In this document: in pieces, positions 57,425-64,000 of the stretch
Position numbering within the stretch: position 1 is the first letter of the stretch
How the letters are laid out: each line of letters begins with the position of its first letter
Source: a virus
Reading direction: 5' to 3' (one strand)
Length of the DNA stretch: 64,000 nucleotides
IMG/VR virus record: IMGVR_UViG_3300017917_002374
Span: 290,960 to 354,959 of that record
Notes under the pieces: model-generated
What the model was told of the DNA's origin: nothing
Seen by the model: the letters and a program-made list of their open reading frames with translations, nothing else
Database searches by the model: none
Program-made: the position numbers and the translations under genes

Positions 57425-58111
57425 ATGCGATTACAAGAATTAGGCGGCAAAATTTCAGCCAAACGTATTAACAAAATCAACGAAAGTCGTTTTGGCTTTA
57501 ATATTGATTTTGACAAACTCACTGTAGCCAAAGCCAAGGTTTTGGTACGTGCTCTAAGTGAAAACCTAGACCGACTGCGTCGTAGCTACGGACTGCACAC
57601 AGCAGAAAAAAATCCAAAGTACATGGAAATGCTCATGGTACGTGAAGGACTGTCACGCTGGGTAGAAGAGCGTCGCGCTCTTACTGAAAGCGAAATGGGC
57701 AAGAGTGAAGCTATTCTTGCTGCCAAAGACATGGTGGACAGCATCCAGGACATGATTGAAGATGTAAGTCGCATGCAGAATGAACAGATGCCTGCACTGA
57801 TTGATACCATTCGTGATCAGATTGGCAGTGAGCAAGCAGACATGTTCAAACAACAGGTTGGCGGCGTGCTGGGCACAATCCTGCAACAGCTTACCGATGC
57901 ACGTGAACAAACAGACAATGCTGCACGTGGATTGGCTGGCGAAGGCTCTCCTGACATGGGCATGGGCGGTGCAGACATGGGTGCTATGCCTGGCGCAGCA
58001 CCTGCAATGGGTCCAGACAGTGACCTTGACAGTGAAATTCCTGGCGACGAGTTTGCCGCAACAGATGCTGCCGCAGGCGGTGATTTAGGCCTAGGCAGAG
58101 AAAAGCGATAA
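57425..58111 (+). CDS. virion/prohead-associated conserved protein
   Basis: Protein of 228 residues. SRFGFNIDFDKLTVAKAKVLVRALSENLDRLR and PKYMEMLMVREGL resemble a structural protein family of T4-like marine phages. The middle is helical. The C-terminal 60 residues are Gly/Met/Ala/Asp-rich (GMGGADMGAMPG) and probably disordered. It may belong to the capsid or scaffold. It is in an operon with the next gene. Confidence 0.65.
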   Translation: MRLQELGGKISAKRINKINESRFGFNIDFDKLTVAKAKVLVRALSENLDRLRRSYGLHTAEKNPKYMEMLMVREGLSRWVEERRALTESEMGKSEAILAAKDMVDSIQDMIEDVSRMQNEQMPALIDTIRDQIGSEQADMFKQQVGGVLGTILQQLTDAREQTDNAARGLAGEGSPDMGMGGADMGAMPGAAPAMGPDSDLDSEIPGDEFAATDAAAGGDLGLGREKR

Positions 58112-58112
58112 A

Positions 58113-58493
58113 ATGCTAATCCGTGAGTTGCACGAAAGCACAGATGGTGATGCTAACCTCATCACCATTTTGCAATTTTTACGCAACAGAAGTCATAATA
58201 AAAAAATCACTCCAACAATCAGCACACAAAGTTTGATCAACATGGTCAAAAATCAAGGTGGTTCCGAATGGTTCACCTACGACAATCTAGTAGCAGCACA
58301 AACAGCCAACCCAGCAGTGGCTGGATTGATCAAAAGTCTAGACAATGAAAAAGTCACACTAAACGGTTTTGGTGATGAAATTGATGCTAGTGAAGTAGAC
58401 AAAGCACAGGCTAGCAAGAATCAAGCCAAAATGCCAGATCCACAAAAAACAGTCAAGGCCATGGCCAAACGAGCTGCTTCTAATCGCTCTTAA
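58113..58493 (+). CDS. hypothetical virion-module protein
   Basis: Protein of 126 residues starting MLIRELHESTDGDANL and TILQFLRNRS. Helical, with a Lys-rich tail (KTVKAMAKRAA). It starts 1 nt after the previous stop. No family recognised. Confidence 0.6.
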   Translation: MLIRELHESTDGDANLITILQFLRNRSHNKKITPTISTQSLINMVKNQGGSEWFTYDNLVAAQTANPAVAGLIKSLDNEKVTLNGFGDEIDASEVDKAQASKNQAKMPDPQKTVKAMAKRAASNRS

Positions 58494-58508
58494 TCCTTGC
58501 TCATAGCA

Positions 58509-58516
58509 AATAAATA
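58509..58516 (+). promoter_or_regulatory. late-type box before iscU
   Basis: AATAAATA, 27 nt before ATG 58544. A -10-like TATAAT (58520-58525) overlaps it downstream, so either early or late expression is possible. Confidence 0.45.
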
Positions 58517-58543
58517 CAGTATAATTTTTACTGAGGAAAAATT

Positions 58544-58936
58544 ATGGCGTATTCTGGTCAAGTGTTAGATCATTATGAAAATCCAAGAAACGTAGGTAAA
58601 CTGGACAAGAGTGATCCCAGTGTGGGTACTGGTCTAGTGGGTGCACCTGCTTGTGGTGATGTACTGCAACTGCAAATCAAAGTAGAAGATGAGATAATCA
58701 CAGATGCCAAATTCAAGACATATGGTTGCGGGTCGGCGATTGCAAGTTCGTCGTTGGTCACTACGTGGCTTAAAGGAAAGAGTCTTAATGAAGCGGAAGC
58801 GATCAAGAACACGCACATTGCGGAAGAACTCGCGCTACCTCCGGTTAAAATCCATTGTAGTATTTTAGCCGAAGATGCGATCAAAGCAGCACTAGCAGAC
58901 TACAAACAAAAACAACAACAAGGAGCTCTAACATGA
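58544..58936 (+). CDS. iscU: IscU-type iron-sulfur cluster scaffold
   Basis: Protein of 130 residues that is clearly IscU. APACGD gives Cys37 and Asp39, YGCGSA gives Cys62, and HCSILAEDAIKAA gives His104/Cys105, which correspond to the cluster ligands in E. coli IscU. LPPVK at 98-102 is the exact motif that binds the host chaperone HscA. The protein receives sulfur from IscS (not encoded here) and builds 2Fe-2S clusters in the cytosol. The stop overlaps the next start. Confidence 0.95.
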   Translation: MAYSGQVLDHYENPRNVGKLDKSDPSVGTGLVGAPACGDVLQLQIKVEDEIITDAKFKTYGCGSAIASSSLVTTWLKGKSLNEAEAIKNTHIAEELALPPVKIHCSILAEDAIKAALADYKQKQQQGALT

Positions 58937-59484
58937 AACAAATGATCGATAAAGCCACAGGAAAAACTCTTACACGCAGCGAAGCAGAAGCCAAAATCAA
59001 AGACAAGGCAGGCTGGGTAATCACTGTGATTGCGTTACTACTAGCAGTAAACACATATCTTGCCAACGGCTACAGCAGCAAGGTTCTCAACAACACCATT
59101 GCAGCCAACAATGTGTGGGCATTCTATCAGGCTAAAAGTATCAAACAAACTCTAGCTGAACAAAGTCTTGATGATGCAATTGCCAGAGGCGACAAGGCCA
59201 AGGTAGAAAAACTCAAAGCCAAGATTGAAAGATATGAAAGCGATCCGGAAAAAGGCGAAGGCAAGAAGGAACTAATGGCCAAAGCCAAAGGACACGAAGC
59301 AGATCGTGATAGAGCCAAACAACACGGACCTTGGATGACATTTGCAGGCACTAGCTATCAGTTGGCAATTGTGTTATTATCAGCAAGCATACTTGCTGTG
59401 AGCATGAGCATGTTTTGGGCCAGCATTGGTGTGGCTGGTATTGGAGCACTGCTGATGAGTCAAGGTATCTGGCTTTGGTTATAA
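58933..59484 (+). CDS. DUF4337-like membrane protein
   Basis: Protein of 183 residues. One membrane helix lies at about residues 27-47 (GWVITVIALLLAVNTYL) and two at about 140-183 (SYQLAIVLLSASILAVSMSMFWASIGVAGIGALLMSQ). A charged helical domain of about 70 residues (KAKVEKLKAKIERYES) lies between. This layout is the DUF4337 family, whose role is not known. Its place inside the Fe-S genes could be chance. Confidence 0.75.
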   Translation: MKQMIDKATGKTLTRSEAEAKIKDKAGWVITVIALLLAVNTYLANGYSSKVLNNTIAANNVWAFYQAKSIKQTLAEQSLDDAIARGDKAKVEKLKAKIERYESDPEKGEGKKELMAKAKGHEADRDRAKQHGPWMTFAGTSYQLAIVLLSASILAVSMSMFWASIGVAGIGALLMSQGIWLWL

Positions 59485-59657
59485 AAAGTCCATGTCAGAA
59501 CGTTTGCATCTTGAATCGTGATAAAGTATGCATAGGTTGTAAAAGAAACATTGATGAAATTGCCATGTGGACCAAGTTCAGCAGTATTGAAAAACAAAGT
59601 GTATTAAACAAAATCAATGATAAACCTAACCGAAAGAGCTGCAAAAAAAGTCGTTAG
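59475..59657 (+). CDS. DUF1289-like small Cys protein
   Basis: Protein of 60 residues: SPCQNVCILNRDKVCIGCKRNIDEIAMW is the DUF1289 signature (C-x3-C...C-x2-C), which may hold a zinc or iron-sulfur site. No ATG is available, and TTG at 59475 gives MVIKSPC with an AAGG site upstream, so a TTG start is assumed. Overlaps both neighbours. Ends in TAG. DUF1289 proteins are often found near metal-handling genes. Confidence 0.75.
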   Translation: MVIKSPCQNVCILNRDKVCIGCKRNIDEIAMWTKFSSIEKQSVLNKINDKPNRKSCKKSR

Positions 59658-59943
59658 AAGTATTGAAACACGAGGCAAAGGCGTGGGCATACGCATTGGT
59701 GTAAAAACCACTGGTTGCTCGGGCCTTGCCTATGTGTTAGAATACATGGACTCTGTTCCGGTCACACGTGATTGGTTCAAGTACGAAAGCAACGGCGCCA
59801 CGGTCTGGGTTAACGGCAAAGATCATGTGTACGTAGACGGGCTTGAAGTAGACTATGTAAGACAAGGACTCAACGAAGGCTTTGAGTTCCGTAATCCAAA
59901 AGAACGCGATCGTTGTGGTTGCGGCCAAAGTTTTCGAATCTAA
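59617..59943 (+). CDS. iscA: A-type iron-sulfur carrier (IscA/ErpA-like)
   Basis: Protein of 108 residues. TTGCSG gives Cys34. RCGCGQSF gives Cys100 and Cys102. These match the three conserved Cys of IscA (35, 99, 101). GLEVDYVRQGLNEGFEFRNP is the usual central part. It carries Fe-S clusters to target apoproteins. It starts 41 bases inside the DUF1289 gene. Completes a phage Fe-S mini-operon. Confidence 0.95.
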   Translation: MINLTERAAKKVVRSIETRGKGVGIRIGVKTTGCSGLAYVLEYMDSVPVTRDWFKYESNGATVWVNGKDHVYVDGLEVDYVRQGLNEGFEFRNPKERDRCGCGQSFRI

Positions 59944-59944
59944 A

Positions 59945-60655
59945 ATGATAACTCAAAAATTTAATTATGCTCCTCTAGATAGAACCACACTAGAGGGTAA
60001 AAGACACTATTGTCTTCCAGACGGTACCAAGGTGCCCAGCGTTACTACCATACTAGATCGTACCAAACCTGAAGAAGCCAAAAAGAAATTGCAAGAATGG
60101 AAGAATCGCGTGGGCGTGGAACGTGCGCAACAGATCACCACAGAAGCTGCCAATCGCGGCACCAGAATGCATGCTTATCTTGAAAGCTACATTCTACAAG
60201 ATGACATGAAACCCTTGCCCACAAATCCCTACGCACACCCCAGCTGGTTCATGGCAGCAGAAGTTATTCTCAAGGGCTTGGTGCATGTAGACGAATTTTG
60301 GGGCACAGAAGTTCCTGTGTACTACAGTGGACTATATGCGGGCACCACAGACTGTGTGGGCGTGTGGAAAGGCAAACCCGCTATCATGGATTTCAAGCAA
60401 ACCAACAAGCCTAAAAAGAGAGAGTGGATTGAAGACTACTTTTTGCAACTGGCAGCCTATGCAGAAGCACATAATGACACACATGGTACAGACATACAGC
60501 ATGGAGTTATTTTGATGTGCGCACAGCCTAAACAGGCAGAAAACGGTGACTATTTGACGCCAGAATACCAGGAATTTGAAGTCACAAGGGACGAATTTGC
60601 ACACTGGCGCGAGGAGTGGCTCAAGCGAGTAGAGCTATACTACCTGATGAGCTAA
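59945..60655 (+). CDS. PD-(D/E)XK nuclease, RecB/Cas4-like
   Basis: Protein of 236 residues. GLYAGTTDCVGVWKGKPAIMDFKQTNK at about 137-163 contains the catalytic D...DFK of the RecB-like nuclease superfamily, followed by YFLQLAAYAEA (motif with Gln and Tyr). RGTRMHAYLE near residue 75 is the usual first motif (GTxxH). There is no Cas4-type Cys cluster. It probably degrades or processes DNA ends in recombination or host DNA breakdown. ATG 59945 follows the iscA stop directly. Confidence 0.85.
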   Translation: MITQKFNYAPLDRTTLEGKRHYCLPDGTKVPSVTTILDRTKPEEAKKKLQEWKNRVGVERAQQITTEAANRGTRMHAYLESYILQDDMKPLPTNPYAHPSWFMAAEVILKGLVHVDEFWGTEVPVYYSGLYAGTTDCVGVWKGKPAIMDFKQTNKPKKREWIEDYFLQLAAYAEAHNDTHGTDIQHGVILMCAQPKQAENGDYLTPEYQEFEVTRDEFAHWREEWLKRVELYYLMS

Positions 60656-60658
60656 ATA
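60652..60658 (+). promoter_or_regulatory. late-type promoter box for the tailspike
   Basis: CTAAATA at the end of the nuclease gene, 23 nt before ATG 60682. Confidence 0.5.
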
Positions 60659-60681
60659 CTCTAAACGAGGATTTTTAGCAA

Positions 60682-62307
60682 ATGGCAATCGTCCAGATAT
60701 CAAGAATTCAGCACCGCAAAGGGCTACAACAAGATCTACCGCAGCTGGCTTCAGCAGAACTGGGTTGGAGCGTAGACACACGTCAGCTGTACATAGGCAA
60801 CGGTACTATCACAGAAGGCGCACCCACAGAAGGTGTGACAGAAATTCTAACAGAATTCAGCGATCTGTTGAATATTGGTAACCAGTACATATTCAAAGGC
60901 AGTCAGTCTGGATACACTTCACAAACTGGAGCAACAACACTGGCTCCGATCACACGCACTCTACAGCAAAAACTTGATGACACTGTGAGTGTAAGAGATT
61001 TTGGTGCAGTAGGCGATGGAGTTACAGATGATACTTCGGCCATACAACGAGCCATTGATGAAATTGTGTTTGGTAGTTTTGCGCTGAATCAATCGCGTCT
61101 GAGAAGAAGAATTCATTTTGCAGCAGGAACATATATCATCAGTTCCAGTTTAAAACTACCATCGTATGTGACCTTGGTTGGAGCAGGATTAGAAAAAACA
61201 ATATTACAGACTAGCTCGGCTATATCGCCTCTCATGCAATTAAAAGACAGTTCCACTCAAGTGGATGGTGCATATGGCACACTGGGAGCTCAAACAGCCA
61301 AATATATCAACATACAGGACATGACTCTAGAGCACCAAGGTTCAAAAAATATTGTGCAGTTAGATAGTGTGGACAATGTGAACTTCACACGAGTGTTGTT
61401 CAAGGGAGGGCAGTCTGCACCAAACAGCACCAGCACTGTGTTACAAAATGCGGTGTATGCTGTGCCAACTGATTCAACAAAAGACGTAAACAATATCACT
61501 TTTGTTGATTGTGTGGTCACACGCTGCACACAGGGCCTGGTGCTGTGCGCCAACAACGTGAAAATAATTGGCTGCGATATCAGCACTGTGAGCCGAGGTG
61601 TTTGGGTTGATGCTACTCTGAGTGCAGGCGCTGAATGCAAAAATATCAAAATAGCCAGTTGTGCGTTTGAAAACATAGCCAAGTCAGCGGTGTATGTGGT
61701 AGCTGCATCAGCCACTGCTAGAACCAATGTGATCAGCATTGGTAATTATTTTGGCGAAATAGGAACTGCCTATTCTGGTGCAGGATCAACTTCTGCGCCA
61801 GTGATCAGTTTCAGCGGCAGCGGCAACTACAGTATCAGTGATGCTTTTGAAAGAACTGATGCAGACTCTGCTGTGCATCCTAGAGTGTTTCATGCAGACA
61901 ACAGTATTAACACCAGCATTGATGCAAATGTGGGTGTGACCACTGGCATGATCACAAGAGGTACCGGTAGAGTACTCACTATCGCGTCAGGACAAACAGA
62001 TGCCAACACTGGTATTATTCTCAGTGGAGTCAGCAGCGGATCAGCTTCGGTGCACTACATACTGGAACGACCTGATGCCAGTGCATACCGACACGGAAAA
62101 ATAGATGTGGTGTTTACAGGTACCAATGTTCAATATATTGATGAATACATTGAATATCCTAACAACACTGTGTTTACCTATCCAGGGCCGACTGGAGTAA
62201 CGTTCAGTGTTTCCAGTGTGTCCAGCGGTGTGGCAAAAATTAATTATACCAGTGATGGTAGTGGTGCGGGCACATTAACTTACAGTATTACGAAATTTCA
62301 AATTTAA
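60682..62307 (+). CDS. tailspike-like protein with pectate-lyase-type beta-helix
   Basis: Protein of 541 residues. The first 60 residues form a tropism-determinant-type N-domain (RIQHRKGLQQDLPQLASAELG, then YIGNG). VSVRDFGAVGDGVTDDTSAIQRAI at about 102-125 is the entry motif of the Pectate_lyase_3 beta-helix family. Repeated beta turns (ITFVDCVV, VKIIGCDIS, IKIASCAF) continue to about residue 370. The last 150 residues form a beta domain. Such spikes bind or cleave surface polysaccharide. The catalytic residues cannot be assigned. Confidence 0.85.
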   Translation: MAIVQISRIQHRKGLQQDLPQLASAELGWSVDTRQLYIGNGTITEGAPTEGVTEILTEFSDLLNIGNQYIFKGSQSGYTSQTGATTLAPITRTLQQKLDDTVSVRDFGAVGDGVTDDTSAIQRAIDEIVFGSFALNQSRLRRRIHFAAGTYIISSSLKLPSYVTLVGAGLEKTILQTSSAISPLMQLKDSSTQVDGAYGTLGAQTAKYINIQDMTLEHQGSKNIVQLDSVDNVNFTRVLFKGGQSAPNSTSTVLQNAVYAVPTDSTKDVNNITFVDCVVTRCTQGLVLCANNVKIIGCDISTVSRGVWVDATLSAGAECKNIKIASCAFENIAKSAVYVVAASATARTNVISIGNYFGEIGTAYSGAGSTSAPVISFSGSGNYSISDAFERTDADSAVHPRVFHADNSINTSIDANVGVTTGMITRGTGRVLTIASGQTDANTGIILSGVSSGSASVHYILERPDASAYRHGKIDVVFTGTNVQYIDEYIEYPNNTVFTYPGPTGVTFSVSSVSSGVAKINYTSDGSGAGTLTYSITKFQI

Positions 62308-62314
62308 CTAATGT

Positions 62315-62764
62315 ATGTGGAAGTTAAATCCTGATGGTCGGCTTGACCACTGGAAGTCTTTTAGATCTCGTATTGGATCAATGGATTTGGATCAAGCCAT
62401 TCAAGAGTGTAATGACTTTTGGCAAAGAGCTCCATTCACTCCGTTTTATCTTGATCACAAAGAAATTGATTCTTGGCCCAATCCGTGGCAACTAATTTAT
62501 GAAAACTGCTACTGCGATCTTGCAAAAGCATTGGGCATAGTGTATACTCTACATCTAAGTGCGCATAGAAGCAGCGTTGATCTAGCCATTCATATCTGTC
62601 AAGATACCGAATCCAGAGCACAGTATAATTTAGTTTGGATCAATCAGGGAAAATATGTTCTTAATTTTATTTCGGACGAAGTTGTAAATAGAACACAAGT
62701 ACCAAGCAGCATAAAAACATTATTCAAACTTTCTAGCGAAGATTTGAATCTAGATAACTATTAG
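62315..62764 (+). CDS. conserved phage protein of unknown function
   Basis: Protein of 149 residues. WQRAPFTPFYLDHKEIDSWPNPWQLI and NCYCDLAKALGIVYTLHLS are conserved-looking phrases found near structural or metabolic genes of T4-like phages. No catalytic motif. ATG 62315 is preferred over ATG 62311, which is in another frame. Ends in TAG. Confidence 0.7.
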   Translation: MWKLNPDGRLDHWKSFRSRIGSMDLDQAIQECNDFWQRAPFTPFYLDHKEIDSWPNPWQLIYENCYCDLAKALGIVYTLHLSAHRSSVDLAIHICQDTESRAQYNLVWINQGKYVLNFISDEVVNRTQVPSSIKTLFKLSSEDLNLDNY

Positions 62765-62780
62765 TCAATCGGGAATATCA

Positions 62781-64000
62781 ATGAGTCAAATACAAGTCAC
62801 CAAAAGAGATGGCAATCGAGAACAATTAGATTTAGAAAAGTTACACAAGGTCGTGTTCTGGGCCACAGAAGGAATCACAGGCGTTAGTGCCAGTGAAGTA
62901 GAAATTAAAAGTCACATACAGTTTTACAATGGAATAAAAACAGCAGACATTCAAGAAACACTAATCAAAAGTGCTGCTGATCTAATCACAGAAGACACTC
63001 CTAACTATCAATACGTGGCCGGCAGGCTGATATGTTACCATCTGCGCAAACAAGTGTATGGACGCTATGAGCCATGGCCCCTGCTGGACCTCGTTCGTAA
63101 AAATGTGGAGGCTGGATTTTACGATGCAGGCCTTCTCGCCGCTTATTCAGAAGAAGAATGGAATAAACTAGATTCTTATATTCATCACGAACGTGACGAG
63201 AGCTTTACCTACGTGGCCATGGAACAATGGCGTGGCAAGTACCTGGTACAAAATCGTGTTACTAACGAAATATTTGAAACACCACAGGTAGCCTACTTAT
63301 TAATTGCAGCAACACTATTTCAAAATTATACCAAAGAAACAAGATTACAATGGGTAAAGGATTACTATGATTCTATCAGCCTTCATGATATTTCTTTGCC
63401 TACTCCTGTCATGGCTGGTGTACGCACTCCGCAAAAACAGTTCTCTAGTTGTGTCCTCATTGAGACCGACGATAGCCTGGATAGCATTAATGCTACTACC
63501 AGCAGTATTGTTAAATATGTTAGCCAAAAAGCCGGAATTGGCATTGGCGGCGGAAGAATACGTGCCCTTGGAAGTCCCATACGTAACGGTGATGCTTACC
63601 ACACCGGCGTTATACCCTTTTACAAGCTGTTTCAGAGTGCTACCAGAAGTTGTAGCCAAGGAGGTGTCCGCAATGGAGCCGCTACCTTGTATTACCCGAT
63701 ATGGCACTACGAGATTGAGGATTTGATTGTTCTCAAGAACAACAAAGGCACAGAAGACAATCGTGTGCGTCAAATGGATTATGGCGTACAATTTAACAAG
63801 TTGATGTATGAGAGACTGATCACAGGTGGCGACATTACCTGTTTTAGCCCTCACGATGTACCTGAGCTGTACTCTGCATTTTTCAATGATCAAGATCGAT
63901 TCAAAGAGCTTTATGAGCGAGCAGAGCGTAATACCAAGCTGAGAAAGAAAACTTTCAAGGCTGCTGATTTGTTTAGTAGATTCATGCAGGAACGCAAAGA
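62781..64000 (+). CDS. nrdA: ribonucleotide reductase class I, large subunit (5' part)
   Basis: Open frame of at least 406 codons from ATG 62781 to the window edge, 3' end missing. The N-terminal ATP-cone is KRDGNREQLDLEKLHKVVFWATEGI. FSSCVLIETDDSL carries the first redox Cys. GIGIGGGRIRALGSPI, FYKLFQSATRSCSQGGVRNGAATLYYPIWH and EIEDLIVLKNNKG are classic NrdA blocks. The thiyl-radical loop and C-terminal Cys pair would lie beyond the window. It reduces ribonucleoside diphosphates for phage DNA synthesis with NrdB. Confidence 0.93.
   Translation, partial: MSQIQVTKRDGNREQLDLEKLHKVVFWATEGITGVSASEVEIKSHIQFYNGIKTADIQETLIKSAADLITEDTPNYQYVAGRLICYHLRKQVYGRYEPWPLLDLVRKNVEAGFYDAGLLAAYSEEEWNKLDSYIHHERDESFTYVAMEQWRGKYLVQNRVTNEIFETPQVAYLLIAATLFQNYTKETRLQWVKDYYDSISLHDISLPTPVMAGVRTPQKQFSSCVLIETDDSLDSINATTSSIVKYVSQKAGIGIGGGRIRALGSPIRNGDAYHTGVIPFYKLFQSATRSCSQGGVRNGAATLYYPIWHYEIEDLIVLKNNKGTEDNRVRQMDYGVQFNKLMYERLITGGDITCFSPHDVPELYSAFFNDQDRFKELYERAERNTKLRKKTFKAADLFSRFMQERK

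Noticed and set aside
58544-59943. Bacterial chromosomal fragment or contamination because of isc genes
   Set aside because: The genes overlap phage-like neighbours, share the late-type box and are flanked by virion and nuclease genes of the same base composition.
4031-62307. Tropism-determinant-type N-domains hinting at a diversity-generating retroelement
   Set aside because: No reverse transcriptase gene and no template/variable repeat pair was found. The domain is common in phage fibres without such systems.
1-64000. Prophage or integrative element
   Set aside because: No integrase, excisionase, repressor or attachment repeat is visible. The gene set is that of a lytic T4-like phage.

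Overview
The window is a 64 kb piece of a large T4-like myovirus genome. The evidence is a T4-type replication block (UvsW helicase, gp61 primase, gp41 helicase), the start of a class I ribonucleotide reductase gene, very long tail-fibre genes, eight tRNAs with encoded CCA ends, tight ATGA-type gene overlaps, and T4-like late promoter boxes (TATAAATA and close variants) on both strands. Many hypothetical proteins have the look of marine T4-like phage (cyanophage/pelagiphage) proteins. Strong sigma70-type promoters (TTGACA/TTGACC, 17 bp, TATAAT/TATACT) and genes for ADP-heptose and UDP-galactofuranose chemistry suggest a Gram-negative host with a heptose-containing envelope glycan. The exact host cannot be read from the sequence. 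No integrase, transposase, rRNA or CRISPR array was seen.

Layout. 1-3.5 kb: two conserved phage proteins, tRNA-Ser and tRNA-Trp, a split heptose kinase/adenylyltransferase pair, a cupin and a methyltransferase. 3.5-24 kb: adhesion block with six fibre-like proteins (collagen plus C1q-like, beta-propeller, LamG, a glycine-rich protein, and two fibres built of about 30 GALVVTGG-type repeats) plus small partners and a 2OG oxygenase. 24-28.3 kb: accessory and tRNA block with a zincin-like protein, a phosphoesterase, a Bax-inhibitor-1 membrane protein, an initiator-like tRNA, a parvulin, tRNAs for Thr, Gly, Val and Gly, and a tRNA with anticodon CTA. 28.3-38.2 kb: ten-gene glycan island (UDP-galactopyranose mutase, sugar dehydratase, several glycosyltransferases, methyltransferase, two paralogous 2OG oxygenases). 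38.2-41.6 kb: small early-type genes with their own promoter/terminator cassettes and an AAA ATPase. 41.7-50.1 kb: replication and recombination. 50.2-58.5 kb: late/virion module with a LysM protein, a nucleotidyltransferase and a ligase-like protein. 58.5-60.7 kb: iron-sulfur assembly genes (IscU, DUF1289, IscA) and a RecB-like nuclease. 60.7-64 kb: a pectate-lyase-type tailspike, a hypothetical protein and the 5' part of nrdA.

How it fits together. Replication genes copy the genome, NrdA supplies dNTPs, and the Fe-S genes may sustain host or phage iron enzymes. The glycan island and the heptose genes probably remodel the host surface or decorate virion proteins. The fibre block provides receptor binding. 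The most unusual signals are (i) an apparent amber-suppressor tRNA (CTA) lying just upstream of a gene whose best ATG start is followed by an in-frame TAG at codon 3, (ii) a phage initiator-like tRNA, (iii) the mini Fe-S operon with an intact HscA-recognition motif, and (iv) a nucleotidyltransferase/ligase pair inside the virion module.
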